Position numbers and translations under genes: made by a program. A stretch of DNA of 54,881 bases from positions 1 to 54,881 of the forward strand of contig JAHJNW010000111.1 of NCBI GenBank assembly GCA_018820665.1. The letters are read 5' to 3'. Positions 1 to 7,417 of this stretch are shown in pieces (position 1 is the first letter of the stretch; each line of letters opens with the position of its first letter). Below the pieces are notes generated by a model. The model saw only the letters and a list, made by a program, of their open reading frames with translations, searched no databases and was not told the origin of the DNA. Source of the DNA: Alphaproteobacteria bacterium. Its GTDB lineage: Bacteria > Pseudomonadota > Alphaproteobacteria > Caulobacterales > Caulobacteraceae.

Positions 1-198
1 GACGCAGCCGTTGTTCATCTCGAACACGTCCTCGTCGGCGCCGACGACGAGGTCGTTGTCGATGCCGATCTCGCCGAACTCATTGACGATGACGGCGTAG
101 CGCTTGCCGTGGTCCTCGGTGAGGATGCGGTTCAGCAGGGTGGTCTTGCCGGCGCCGAGGTAGCCGGTGAGCACGGTGACGGGAATCTTGTCTGTCAT
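1..198 (-). CDS. COG0523/CobW-family metallochaperone GTPase (N-terminal fragment)
   Basis: Only the first 66 codons lie in the window; the gene runs off the left edge. The start ATG (196-198) is followed by [20 protein letters not shown], a Walker A P-loop of the CobW type, then the family motif [10 protein letters not shown] and the beginning of the NNGC metal-binding motif at the edge. COG0523 GTPases deliver or traffic metals such as zinc or cobalt. The next genes on the same strand upstream encode a CDF metal exporter and another membrane protein, so a zinc or other divalent metal role is likely but inferred. The substrate cannot be told from 66 residues. Confidence 0.9.
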   Translation of the reverse strand, partial: MTDKIPVTVLTGYLGAGKTTLLNRILTEDHGKRYAVIVNEFGEIGIDNDLVVGADEDVFEMNNGCV

Positions 199-516
199 GG
201 GAGGCCTTTCGGCGGCTGAGATAGTCAGCCGGGGCGCGAGATGAAAGAGACTTGCGGGCCGCCCGGAGGTTCCCCGGGTGAAACGGACGGGAAAAATTGG
301 GTCCGAAGAGTCCGGAGAGTCCGTTTCGCCGGGCTCAGGAAATTGATTGTCAAAGACGGCGACAGGGACATCCCGGGATTATAGACCCGGGCCTTCCTGC
401 GGCGGGTTGTTGACGCTGGGGTCGGGACCCGGCCGTGGAAAAACAATGACCTGGCCGGCCGGATTGTGATGGCTGGCGGCGGATTTGCAGCGCACCATCG
501 CGGTCGTCCGCACCGC
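199..516. other. 318-bp intergenic region with short tandem repeat
   Basis: No convincing gene. It is the leader of the COG0523 gene and the downstream side of the CDF gene. It holds a 9-bp tandem repeat (301-323) and, on the minus strand, a TATAAT hexamer at 378-383 embedded between CCCGGG blocks. I see no well-placed -35 box for it, so the promoter is only a guess. Confidence 0.5.
301..323. repeat. 9-bp tandem repeat, short copy (about 2.5 units)
   Basis: Units GTCCGAAGA and GTCCGGAGA followed by a partial GTCCG and then TTTC. The same unit, in six copies, occurs at 23356-23409, also followed by a CCGTTTC block. Both copies sit in the 5' leader of a minus-strand gene (here the COG0523 GTPase). 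Confidence 0.75.
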
Positions 517-1461
517 TCAGCAGGCGGGGCAATCCGGCGAAGGCTCCGCCTCCAGCTGGAGCGTCGTATGGCCGATGCCGAACCGGCCGCGCGCCAAGGC
601 CTGGGCCTCGGCCAGAAGCGCCTCGGCGTCGGGGCGCTCGTGGCACAGGTGGGCGGTCAGGGCGGTCTGGGTGGTCGACAGGCCCCAGACGTGCAGGTCA
701 TGGACCGCGGTGACGCCCGGCAGGGACAGGAAGGCGGCGCGGATGGCGGCGACGTCCACCCCGCGCGGGGCGGCGTCGAGGGCCAGATTGACCGAGTCCT
801 TCAGCAGGCCCCAGGTGCCGATCAGGATGACGCCGACGATGACGATGCTGACCAGGGGGTCGATGATCGACCAGCCGCTGAACATGATCGCCGCGCCGGC
901 GATGACCACGCCGATCGAGACGGCGGCGTCGGCCATCATATGCAGATAGGCGCCGCGGGCGTTGAGGTCGCTGTGCTGGTCGCGCATGAACAGCAGGGCG
1001 GTGCCGAGATTGATGACGAAGCCGATGGCGGCGACGATCATGATCAGGCCGCTCATCACCGGGGCCGGTTCGGCCAGACGGCGGACCGCCTCGAAGGCGA
1101 TGGCGCCGCAGGCGAAGATCAGCAAGACGGCGTTGGCGAGGGCGGCCAGAACGGTGGCCTTGCCGTAGCCATAGGTGTTCTGCGAGCCGCTGGCCCGCCG
1201 CGCCAGCCAGGCCGCGCCGCCGGCCATGGCGAGGCCCAGCACATCCGACAGATTGTGGCCGGCGTCGGCCATCAGGGCCGTCGAGCCGCTGAAGATTCCG
1301 GCCCCGAACTCGATGCCGACGAAGGCGAGGTTGACGATCAGGCCGACGGCATAGCGCCAGTCGCCGGTATCGACCGGGCCATGATGATGGCCGTGCGCAT
1401 GGCCATGATCGTGGTGATCATGATCGTGGGATTCGTGGGAGTGACCGTGCGCGTGCGCCAT
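517..1461 (-). CDS. Cation diffusion facilitator (CDF) divalent metal exporter
   Basis: 314 aa, typical CDF length. The N-terminus (residues 2-28) is almost entirely His/Asp/Gly, a cytosolic metal-binding tail. About six membrane segments follow. The transport site shows H69-x3-D73 in the HNLSD motif of TM2 and H174-x3-D178 in TM5, the HD-HD pattern typical of zinc-selective members. A cytoplasmic C-terminal domain with VHDLHVWGLS (about 253-262) ends in CPAC. The protein should export Zn(II), perhaps also Co or Cd, in exchange for protons at the inner membrane. The start is 9 bp after the stop of the upstream membrane protein gene, so the two are probably co-transcribed. Confidence 0.93.
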   Translation of the reverse strand: MAHAHGHSHESHDHDHHDHGHAHGHHHGPVDTGDWRYAVGLIVNLAFVGIEFGAGIFSGSTALMADAGHNLSDVLGLAMAGGAAWLARRASGSQNTYGYGKATVLAALANAVLLIFACGAIAFEAVRRLAEPAPVMSGLIMIVAAIGFVINLGTALLFMRDQHSDLNARGAYLHMMADAAVSIGVVIAGAAIMFSGWSIIDPLVSIVIVGVILIGTWGLLKDSVNLALDAAPRGVDVAAIRAAFLSLPGVTAVHDLHVWGLSTTQTALTAHLCHERPDAEALLAEAQALARGRFGIGHTTLQLEAEPSPDCPAC

Positions 1462-1470
1462 GCGCGGACC

Positions 1471-2202
1471 CTAGTGGGCGTGACCAGCGTGGGGAAGAGC
1501 CGCGGAGGCTCCGGCCGGGGCCCGATCAGCAGCGCGGCTTTCCGCGTGGCTGTGTGAGGCGACCAGCAGGCCGATGGCGATCAGGGCCACGCCGAGCACC
1601 ATGCTTTCGTACCGCGCCCAGCGTTCGAGCCGCAGCGCCGAATAGCCGGCGTTGGCGAGGACGGTGAAGACCGCCATCCCCAGCACGGTGCCGACGAGGA
1701 AGGCCGCGGTCATGATGGCGAGGGGAAACAGGCCCTGGGTGGCCTGGGCCAGATAGAGCGGCAGCAGGACCTCGCCCGGCGACATCGCCAGCATGGCGAC
1801 CAGACCCCAGAAGGCGGCGGCGTCGGACACGCGCGGCTCGGGCGCATCCACATCCGGGTCTCCGGCGGGCTGGGCTTTCAGCAGGGTGGCGCGCGCAAGA
1901 TAGAAGGCGCCGAACAGGAACAGCAGCACAGCCGCGAGATGCGGCAGAAGGCCGGAAATCCACTGCTCCAGCGCCAGGCCGGCGACAACGATCAGACCGC
2001 CGACGGCGGCGGTGGTCACGATGTGGGCGAGGCCGGCCGTCGCAACCGCCCCGAGGACGCGGCCGAGGCTCCAGCGCTGCGCCCGGCCCACCAGAACGAA
2101 CGGCAGCCAATGGGTGGGCAGGGCCGCGTGCAGGAAGGCGGTGGCGAATCCGCCGCCCAGCAGGGACCAGAGGATCGGTTGATCGAAGTCGGGCGGGGTC
2201 AT
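1471..2202 (-). CDS. Polytopic membrane protein, putative metal transporter (RcnA/UreH/SafE-like)
   Basis: 243 aa with about six hydrophobic segments. Early on is HAALPTHWLPFVLVGRAQRW, a His-containing membrane motif, and the C-terminus ends in a short His-rich tail (PHAGHAH). The fold resembles the nickel/cobalt-exporter, UreH and sulfite-exporter-like membrane families, but I cannot assign it exactly. It is first in an apparent operon with the CDF exporter 9 bp downstream, supporting a metal role. A palindrome lies 17-31 bp upstream of the ATG, overlapping a TATAAA that could be its -10. Function beyond 'metal-linked membrane protein' is inference. Confidence 0.75.
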   Translation of the reverse strand: MTPPDFDQPILWSLLGGGFATAFLHAALPTHWLPFVLVGRAQRWSLGRVLGAVATAGLAHIVTTAAVGGLIVVAGLALEQWISGLLPHLAAVLLFLFGAFYLARATLLKAQPAGDPDVDAPEPRVSDAAAFWGLVAMLAMSPGEVLLPLYLAQATQGLFPLAIMTAAFLVGTVLGMAVFTVLANAGYSALRLERWARYESMVLGVALIAIGLLVASHSHAESRAADRAPAGASAALPHAGHAH

Positions 2203-2218
2203 CGCCGCCTCTGTAGCG

Positions 2219-2233
2219 TGTTACTTTATAACA
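2219..2233. promoter_or_regulatory. Zur-box-like palindrome
   Basis: TGTTACTTTATAACA, a 15-bp near-perfect palindrome with TGTTA/TAACA arms. It resembles the core of proteobacterial Zur operators (TGTTAT...ATAACA). It lies 17 bp upstream of the membrane-transporter start codon and overlaps a minus-strand TATAAA, so a bound repressor would occlude the promoter. The Zur assignment is by resemblance only. Confidence 0.5.
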
Positions 2234-2322
2234 GTCGAGCCACTCCGGACAGAATCGCGAGCGGCGTTCGTATAAAGAGGCTGGGCATCAGGAGGCTTGA
2301 GGGCTTTTTCGGCCCGTCCGCG

Positions 2323-2352
2323 TTGACTCGGACACCCCTCTGCGTCTATGTC
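2323..2352 (+). promoter_or_regulatory. Candidate rplU promoter
   Basis: TTGACT (2323-2328), an 18-bp spacer, then TATGTC (2347-2352). A transcript from here would include the hairpin at 2363-2386 before reaching rplU. Hexamer match is moderate. Confidence 0.4.
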
Positions 2353-2362
2353 GCCGCTCTTC

Positions 2363-2397
2363 GCCCGAGGGGGACCCCCGTCGGGCTTATTCTTTTT
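2363..2397 (+). terminator. Terminator-like hairpin in the rplU leader (candidate attenuator)
   Basis: GCCCGA/TCGGGC arms enclose a GGGGG/CCCCC stem (2363-2386) with one unpaired G, followed by TTATTCTTTTT. This has the form of an intrinsic terminator but lies between the candidate rplU promoter and the rplU start, 22 bp before the ATG region. It could attenuate the ribosomal operon or stop transcription arriving from elsewhere. No plus-strand gene lies upstream within 2 kb, which favours attenuation. Confidence 0.55.
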
Positions 2398-2418
2398 GCG
2401 TTTCGCTGAGGCTTCAAC

Positions 2419-3009
2419 ATGTACGCGGTGATCAAGACCGGCGGCAAGCAGTACCGGGTTCAACCGGGCGACGTCATCGTGGTCGAGAAGCTCGACGGCG
2501 AGGCCGGCTCCAATGTGTCGTTCGGCGACGTGCTGATGCTGGGCGGCGACAAGGGCATCACCCTTGGCGCCCCGCTGATCGCCGGCGCGACCGTCGCGGC
2601 GACGCTGGTCGAAACCCGCAAGGGCGAGAAGATCAAGATCTTCAAGAAGATCCGCCGTCAGGGCTATCGCCGCACCAACGGCCATCGCCAGATGGAATCG
2701 GTTCTGCGCATCACCGGCATCGACGGCGCCGGCGAGAACGCCAAATGGGACGGCGAAACGTCGCTGATGACCAAGGCGGAAATGAACCTGCGCGCCCGCG
2801 GCCTGGCCCCGCGCGTCGAGGAGACCGAGGTCAAGGCCAAGCCGGCCAAGTCGCCCAAGGTTCTGGACGACGCCCCCAAGGCTGAAGCCGCCGAAAAGCC
2901 CGCCAAGAAGGCCGCTGCTCCGAAAGCCGCCGCCGACACCGCCGAAACCAAGGCCCCCGCCAAGAAGGCCCCCGCCAAGAAGGCGGACAAGGCCGGCGAC
3001 GAAGCTTAA
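2419..3009 (+). CDS. rplU: 50S ribosomal protein L21, with long C-terminal extension
   Basis: 196 aa. The first ~105 residues are canonical L21: MYAVIKTGGKQYRV at the start, then KIKIFKKIRRQGYRRTNGHRQ (about 74-94), the rRNA-binding region. Typical L21 is ~103 aa. Here roughly 90 extra residues follow, first a short linker and then a low-complexity Ala/Lys/Pro-rich tail (APKKAPAKKAPAKKADK-like) expected to be disordered and basic. Such tails are known in Caulobacterales L21. rpmA follows 27 bp downstream in the usual rplU-rpmA order. The leader holds a terminator-like hairpin that may control it. Confidence 0.97.
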   Translation: MYAVIKTGGKQYRVQPGDVIVVEKLDGEAGSNVSFGDVLMLGGDKGITLGAPLIAGATVAATLVETRKGEKIKIFKKIRRQGYRRTNGHRQMESVLRITGIDGAGENAKWDGETSLMTKAEMNLRARGLAPRVEETEVKAKPAKSPKVLDDAPKAEAAEKPAKKAAAPKAAADTAETKAPAKKAPAKKADKAGDEA

Positions 3010-3036
3010 TAATCAGACGAGAACGGGAGCAGACCT

Positions 3037-3315
3037 ATGGCTCACAAGAAATCCGGTGGTTCGTCGCGTAACGGTCGCGACTCCGAATCGAAACGCCTCG
3101 GCGTGAAGAAGTTCGGCGGCGAGCGCGTGCTGGCCGGCAACATCCTCGTGCGTCAGCGCGGCACCACCTTCCACCCGGGTGAGAACGTCGGCCTCGGCCG
3201 CGACCACACCCTGTTCGCCACCGTGCACGGCGCCGTGAAATTCACCAAGAAGGCCAACGGTCGATGCTATGTGTCGATCCTTCCGGCCGCTGAACAGGCC
3301 ATGGCCGCCGAGTAG
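3037..3315 (+). CDS. rpmA: 50S ribosomal protein L27
   Basis: 92 aa, normal length. It starts [20 protein letters not shown] and carries [18 protein letters not shown], the L27 signature. There is no Firmicutes-type N-terminal cleavage extension. L27's N-terminus reaches the peptidyl-transferase centre. It is co-transcribed with rplU and followed 70 bp later by an intrinsic terminator. In many relatives obgE comes next, but here a GNAT gene follows. Confidence 0.98.
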   Translation: MAHKKSGGSSRNGRDSESKRLGVKKFGGERVLAGNILVRQRGTTFHPGENVGLGRDHTLFATVHGAVKFTKKANGRCYVSILPAAEQAMAAE

Positions 3316-3385
3316 CGCGAACGGAACACCTCCCGGATCGCGCAAGGCTCAAGAGCCGCGATCCGGACCAAGGGAAATTTTCCGC

Positions 3386-3419
3386 GGGGAGTCTGGATCA
3401 CCAGGCTCCCCGTTTTCGT
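3386..3419 (+). terminator. Rho-independent terminator after rplU-rpmA
   Basis: Stem GGGGAG/CTCCCC extended by CTGG/CCAG around an ATCA loop (3386-3411), then GTTTTCGTT. It ends the ribosomal protein operon, with possible read-through into the GNAT gene. Confidence 0.8.
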
Positions 3420-3462
3420 TCCCCGCCTCGAAGAAGCCGCCCGAGCCCTCCAAGGAGGCGGC

Positions 3463-3492
3463 GTGAAGACCGAGGCCGCCCCATGTGCGTGA
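3463..3492 (+). CDS. Possible 9-codon leader peptide coupled to the GNAT gene
   Basis: A perfect AAGGAGG Shine-Dalgarno (3452-3458) is 4 bp before a GTG whose frame reads nine codons (MKTEAAPCA) and stops at TGA 3490-3492. That stop overlaps an in-frame GTG (3489) of the acetyltransferase as GTGA, the usual layout for translational coupling. The strong SD does not serve the acetyltransferase ATG at 3483 directly (25 bp away). Speculative. Confidence 0.25.
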   Translation: MKTEAAPCA

Positions 3493-4016
3493 TCGAACCC
3501 TCCCCTGTCGTCGAGACGCGGCGCCTGGCCCTGCGCGCGCCCGGCGCCCAGGACGTCAGCCGTCTGGCGGCCCTGGCCAATGATCCGGATATCGCGCGGA
3601 TGACGCTGCGCATGCCGCACCCCTATGCGACCGCGGACGCCGAAGCCTTCGTGCTGGCCGTGGCCGGGCAGGATCCGGCGCGGGCGGCGACCTTCCTGAT
3701 CGAACATGAGGACCATGGCGCGGTCGGGGTCATCGGCCTGTTCGAGGACAGCGATCCGGCCCCCGAGGTCGGCTACTGGATCGGCCGGCCGTTCTGGGGC
3801 CGCGGCTACGCCACCGAGGCGCTGGAGGGGGCGCTGGTGTGGGCGTCGAAGCGGTGGCGGCGGCGGGCCCTCGTGGCGGGGCATTTCACCGACAATCCGG
3901 CCTCCGGCCGGGTGCTGGAGAAGGCGGGCTTTCTCTACACGGGCGAGGTGCGTCGCGGCTTCAGCAAGGCGCGCGGCGACGAGGCGCGGACCCGGCGGAT
4001 GGTGTGGTTGGCCTGA
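3483..4016 (+). CDS. GNAT family N-acetyltransferase (RimJ/RimL-like)
   Basis: 177 aa from the ATG at 3483. A GTG at 3489 is an equally good start because the family usually begins just before VVETRRLALRAP. The body shows the acetyl-CoA fold with EVGYWIGRPFWGRGYATEAL (about 98-117), matching the Q/RxxGxG/A-type pyrophosphate loop, and NPASGRVLEKAGF near the end, a RimJ/RimL hallmark. It probably acetylates an N-terminal amine or small amine; the substrate is unknown. It stands after the rpmA terminator with no clear promoter of its own. Confidence 0.88.
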   Translation: MCVIEPSPVVETRRLALRAPGAQDVSRLAALANDPDIARMTLRMPHPYATADAEAFVLAVAGQDPARAATFLIEHEDHGAVGVIGLFEDSDPAPEVGYWIGRPFWGRGYATEALEGALVWASKRWRRRALVAGHFTDNPASGRVLEKAGFLYTGEVRRGFSKARGDEARTRRMVWLA

Positions 4017-4023
4017 TTTAAGG

Positions 4024-4221
4024 CTAGCCGAAGAGCGTCGGGCCGAACACGGCGGCCAAAGCGATGGCGCCGCCGGCCACGGCCACGACCGCGCCGGCGA
4101 TGAAGGCCATCCAGGTGCGCGCCGCGCGCTGACGGCGCAGACCGCTGGTCTTGACCGACCTGATCATGACGCCGGGCTTGGGCCCGAAAACTTCCGAGCC
4201 TGAGATGTTGTGCTGGGACAT
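4024..4221 (-). CDS. Small single-pass membrane protein, unknown function
   Basis: 65 aa, starting MSQHNISGSEVFGPKPGVMI with AGGGAG 9 bp upstream of the ATG. A basic stretch (RSVKTSGLRRQRAARTW) precedes one transmembrane helix of about 20 residues (FIAGAVVAVAGGAIALAAVF). The frame stays open upstream to 4425, but those codons lack family-like composition and a ribosome site. I do not recognise a family. Confidence 0.65.
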   Translation of the reverse strand: MSQHNISGSEVFGPKPGVMIRSVKTSGLRRQRAARTWMAFIAGAVVAVAGGAIALAAVFGPTLFG

Positions 4222-4343
4222 AAACGCGCTCCCTGATCCACCGCCCCTTGCGGGTGAGGGAGACCGAAGCGGCCCGGACAAGGCGAAACGATGGCGAACA
4301 GCGATCACCCACCGATCCGTGATCGGATGAACCTCGTTCGGGC

Positions 4344-4934
4344 TCAGCCGCAGAAGACGAGGCGACCGCTGTATGCGCGATAGTAGCCGCTGCGCGCGTC
4401 GTAGGAACGGTAGGTGGCGCGGCACCAGTCGATCCGGGCCGGATGGCGCGCAGCGCCGTAGGCCGGGCCGTATCCGCCGCGCCCGCCCTCCGGATAGACG
4501 AGGTCCGGGCGTCCGTATGCTCCATGATACGCCACGCCTGACGGGCGTCCGTAGCCGTAGGCGTCGCCGTAGCCGCGCCGCCGGGTCGCGTAGCGACCGT
4601 CATGACCATAGCCCCGCGCATAGCCATAGCGGCCGTCGTTGCCGCGGTAGCCGGCGAGCTGGTGGTAGTCCCGCCGCGCCTGCGGGCTGACCCGATGGCG
4701 CTGGTCACGCCAGCCGGCGTGGCAATCCGTGCGGCTGGCGTCCCAGAAGGCGTCGCAGCGGTAGTCGCCCGGGCGGTCCAGCTGGCTGCGCCAGTCGAAG
4801 GCCGACGGGGCCCGGTTCGCGCCGCCACGGTGCTGGCCATAGCCGCTGTTGTGGCCCCACGACTGGGCCGCCAGGGGGCCGGCAGCCAGCAGACAGCCGG
4901 CGGCGAGGACGAAGGCAAGGAACGGGCGGCGCAT
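4344..4934 (-). CDS. Secreted Gly/Tyr/Arg-rich protein, unknown function
   Basis: 196 aa. An N-terminal signal peptide (about 1-23) with MRR, a hydrophobic core and the cleavage-like AQS leads into a strongly biased mature part rich in Tyr, Gly, Arg and His, with many RGYG/GYG-type steps. It has four cysteines, two near residues 59 and 71 and two towards the C-terminus (WCRATYR and the final FCG). It should be exported to the periplasm or surface. No catalytic motif is visible. It stands alone between two other small minus-strand genes. Confidence 0.7.
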   Translation of the reverse strand: MRRPFLAFVLAAGCLLAAGPLAAQSWGHNSGYGQHRGGANRAPSAFDWRSQLDRPGDYRCDAFWDASRTDCHAGWRDQRHRVSPQARRDYHQLAGYRGNDGRYGYARGYGHDGRYATRRRGYGDAYGYGRPSGVAYHGAYGRPDLVYPEGGRGGYGPAYGAARHPARIDWCRATYRSYDARSGYYRAYSGRLVFCG

Positions 4935-4989
4935 GGTTCATCCTCCAGAGCGGCCCGGTACGCGGCCTGAAAAGACTAAAGACGGACGC

Positions 4990-5544
4990 TTACAGGGTGA
5001 CGGAAATCCGCCCGCCGCGGGTCTCGACATGGCGCATCAGCACGACCCGCTCCTCGCCATTGGCGGTGACCGGGGCGATGATGAACCAGCCGCCGTCCGG
5101 CAGGCCGGAGAAGCTGAAGCGGCCGTCCTGGCAGGTCGTCGAGCGGACGAAGGAGCGGTAGTCGGCGTTGGGGTCGGCGACGGTCCGGGCGCGGACGATG
5201 GCCTCGGGCACGGCGGCCCGGTCGGTCGCGCCGTACAGGGTGCGGAAGCGGGCGCGGGTGTAGGGGGTGTCGGGCGTCAGGCCGATCGAACCGGTGCAGT
5301 CAAAGGTGCGGCCGTTGCGGCGATAGTCGATCCGGCCGTCGATCGCGGCCCGGCCCGCGGCGGTCGACCAGGTGAAGTCGTCGGCGCGGAACACGCCCGG
5401 GGCGGGCCGCGGGCCGTACCCGGCGCCGGGTCCCGGACCATAGCCGCCCATCGGCGTGGTCTCGCAGGCCGCGAGCGAGACGCCGAGCGCGGCCACGGCG
5501 ATCAGCGGCAGGAAGGGCTTGCGGGGGGACAATCGGGCGGACAT
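4990..5544 (-). CDS. Putative lipoprotein, unknown function
   Basis: 184 aa. A signal sequence ends in the lipobox LAAC (Cys about residue 27), so it is a predicted lipoprotein. A Gly/Pro/Tyr-rich linker follows, then a domain of about 130 residues with two cysteines (FDCTGS and TTCQDGRFSF) and a beta-rich look ending RGGRISVTL. The Ig-like or carboxypeptidase-regulatory-like form (FSFSGLPDGGWFIIAP) suggests a beta-sandwich. No enzyme signature. Confidence 0.75.
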   Translation of the reverse strand: MSARLSPRKPFLPLIAVAALGVSLAACETTPMGGYGPGPGAGYGPRPAPGVFRADDFTWSTAAGRAAIDGRIDYRRNGRTFDCTGSIGLTPDTPYTRARFRTLYGATDRAAVPEAIVRARTVADPNADYRSFVRSTTCQDGRFSFSGLPDGGWFIIAPVTANGEERVVLMRHVETRGGRISVTL

Positions 5545-5681
5545 GGGCTCTCTCCGTCACGGGTGCGGTTCGAACAGCGGGATGAGATGCTGAACGTCGC
5601 GGCAAGGTCAAGGTTGCGAGCCCCCGGACCCTGGTCCAAAAGCTCGGGCAACCCGGCGCAGACCGGGTATAGGGAAGTCCC

Positions 5682-6884
5682 ATGACAGTCACGTTTGACG
5701 ACATTCTGGCGGCGCGCGAGCGGATCGCCGGCCAGGTCGATCGCACCCCGGTCCGCTATTCCCGCAAGCTGTCGCAGCTGACCGGCGCCGAGGTGTGGGT
5801 CAAGTTCGACAACCTGCATTTCACCGGCAGCTTCAAGGAACGGGGCGCGCTGAACCGGCTGCTGCAGCTGTCGCCGGACGAGAGGAAGCGCGGCGTGGTC
5901 GCGGCCTCGGCCGGCAATCACGCCCAGGCGCTGGCCTATCACGGCGTGCGGCTGGGCATACCGGTGACCATCGTCATGCCCGAGGGCACGCCGTTCGTGA
6001 AGGCGGACGGGACGCGGGCGCACGGCGCCACGGTGGTCATCAAGGGGCTGGATTTTTCGGGCTCGACCGAGGAGGCGCACCGGCTGCGCGACGAGGAGGG
6101 GTTCGTCTTCATCTCGGCCTTCGACGACGCCGGCATCGTGGCGGGTCAGGGCGTCTGCGGCCTGGAGTTTCTGGATGACGCGCCGGAGCTCGAGGCGCTG
6201 CTGATCCCGATCGGCGGCGGCGGGCTGATCGCCGGGACCTCCATAGCGGCCAAGGGGCTGAAGCCGTCGATCCGCATCTTCGGCGTCGAGGCGGCGATGT
6301 ATCCGTCCTTCGCGGCGCGCCGGCGCGGCGAGACGGCCAAATGCGGCGGCCAGACCATCGCCGAGGGCATCGCCATCAAGGCCGTCGGCGACATCCCCTT
6401 CGCCCTCGCCGATCCGCTGGTCGAGGATGTGATCGTCTGCGAGGAGGCGGATTTCGAAAAGGCCGTCGCCTTCTACGCCACCCTGGAGAAGACCGTAGCC
6501 GAGGGCGCCGGGGCCGGCGGCCTGGCGGCGCTGCTGGCGGCGCCGGAACGGTTCCGGGGCATGAAGGTCGGGCTCGTGCTGTGCGGCGGCAACATCGATT
6601 CGCGGATGCTGGCCGTGGTGCTGAACCGCGAGCTGGTGCGCGAGAAGCGGCTGGTGGTTTACCGCATTCTGGGCGATGACCGGCCGGGCATGCTGTCGAA
6701 GATGAGCGCCGTGATCGGCGGTCTGGGCGGCAACATCATCGACGTGGTGCACAACCGGCTGGCGCTGGACGTGCCGGCCAAGGGCGCGGAATTCGACATC
6801 ATGGTCGAGACGCGCGGCGAGGCCCATGCGATCGAGATCAGACACGGACTGGAAGGGGCAGGCTATGCGCTACGGATGGGCTAG
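5682..6884 (+). CDS. ilvA: Threonine ammonia-lyase (threonine dehydratase) with ACT domain
   Basis: 400 aa, a fold-type II PLP enzyme that converts L-threonine to 2-oxobutyrate and ammonia at the head of isoleucine synthesis. K52 in GSFKERGA is the Schiff-base lysine. AGNHAQALAYH (about 79-89) and the Gly loop PIGGGGLIAGTS (about 176-187) bind the cofactor. A single ACT-like domain fills about residues 325-400 (VYRILGDDRPGMLSKMSAVI), the short form found in TdcB-like/IlvA alphaproteobacterial enzymes rather than the double-ACT E. coli IlvA. The last 20 bp overlap the start of the FKBP gene. Confidence 0.94.
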   Translation: MTVTFDDILAARERIAGQVDRTPVRYSRKLSQLTGAEVWVKFDNLHFTGSFKERGALNRLLQLSPDERKRGVVAASAGNHAQALAYHGVRLGIPVTIVMPEGTPFVKADGTRAHGATVVIKGLDFSGSTEEAHRLRDEEGFVFISAFDDAGIVAGQGVCGLEFLDDAPELEALLIPIGGGGLIAGTSIAAKGLKPSIRIFGVEAAMYPSFAARRRGETAKCGGQTIAEGIAIKAVGDIPFALADPLVEDVIVCEEADFEKAVAFYATLEKTVAEGAGAGGLAALLAAPERFRGMKVGLVLCGGNIDSRMLAVVLNRELVREKRLVVYRILGDDRPGMLSKMSAVIGGLGGNIIDVVHNRLALDVPAKGAEFDIMVETRGEAHAIEIRHGLEGAGYALRMG

Positions 6885-7413
6885 AACGGCGGCTGTGCTG
6901 GCCATGGCGGCGGCCGTGGCCGCCTGCGGCGGCGGCGCGCCGGCGACCGGCGACGCGGAAGCGGCGGAAAACCTGCGCGAGGCGCAGTTCTTCATGACCT
7001 CCAACGCCAAGGCCGAGGGCGTGAAGAGCCTGCCGTCGGGCGTGCAGTACAAGGTGCTGCAGGCGGGTCCGGCGGGCGGCGAACGCCCGGACGGCAACGA
7101 TCTGGTGCGTGTCGACTACGAGGGCTCGCTGACCGACGGGACGGTGTTCGACAGCTCGTTCCAGCGCGGCCAGCCGGCGGTCTTCACCGTCGAGGACGGC
7201 ATCTCCGGCTCGGTCATCACCGGCATGCGCGACGCCCTGCAGCACATGAGCGTCGGCGACGAATGGCTGGTCTACATCCCGCCGGAGATCGGCTACGGCG
7301 ACGCGGCGTCCGGAAATATCCCGCCCAACAGCGTGCTGATCTTCCGGCTCAAGCTGCTGGACGTCGCGCAGACGCCCGGCGGCGAGACCGCCCTCGCTAC
7401 CGCCAACGGCTGA
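6865..7413 (+). CDS. FKBP-type peptidyl-prolyl cis-trans isomerase, lipoprotein
   Basis: 182 aa. I take the ATG at 6865 because GGAAGGGGCAGG precedes it and it begins a signal peptide (MRYGWARTAAVLAMAAAVAAC) with a VAAC lipobox; the longer frame start would bury the signal. The FKBP domain spans about 45-170: VRVDYEGSLTDGTVFDSSF, the GMRDALQHMSVGDEW core and IPPEIGYGD...IPPNSVLIFRLKLLDV. A periplasmic or outer-membrane-tethered folding catalyst. It overlaps ilvA by 20 bp, implying co-transcription without a clear functional link. Confidence 0.93.
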   Translation: MRYGWARTAAVLAMAAAVAACGGGAPATGDAEAAENLREAQFFMTSNAKAEGVKSLPSGVQYKVLQAGPAGGERPDGNDLVRVDYEGSLTDGTVFDSSFQRGQPAVFTVEDGISGSVITGMRDALQHMSVGDEWLVYIPPEIGYGDAASGNIPPNSVLIFRLKLLDVAQTPGGETALATANG

Positions 7414-7417
7414 GCCG

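Noticed and set aside
517..1557. Many long overlapping frames opposite or within the listed genes
   Set aside because: High GC creates long open frames in all six phases. Those that lack family motifs and overlap a recognised gene were treated as shadows.
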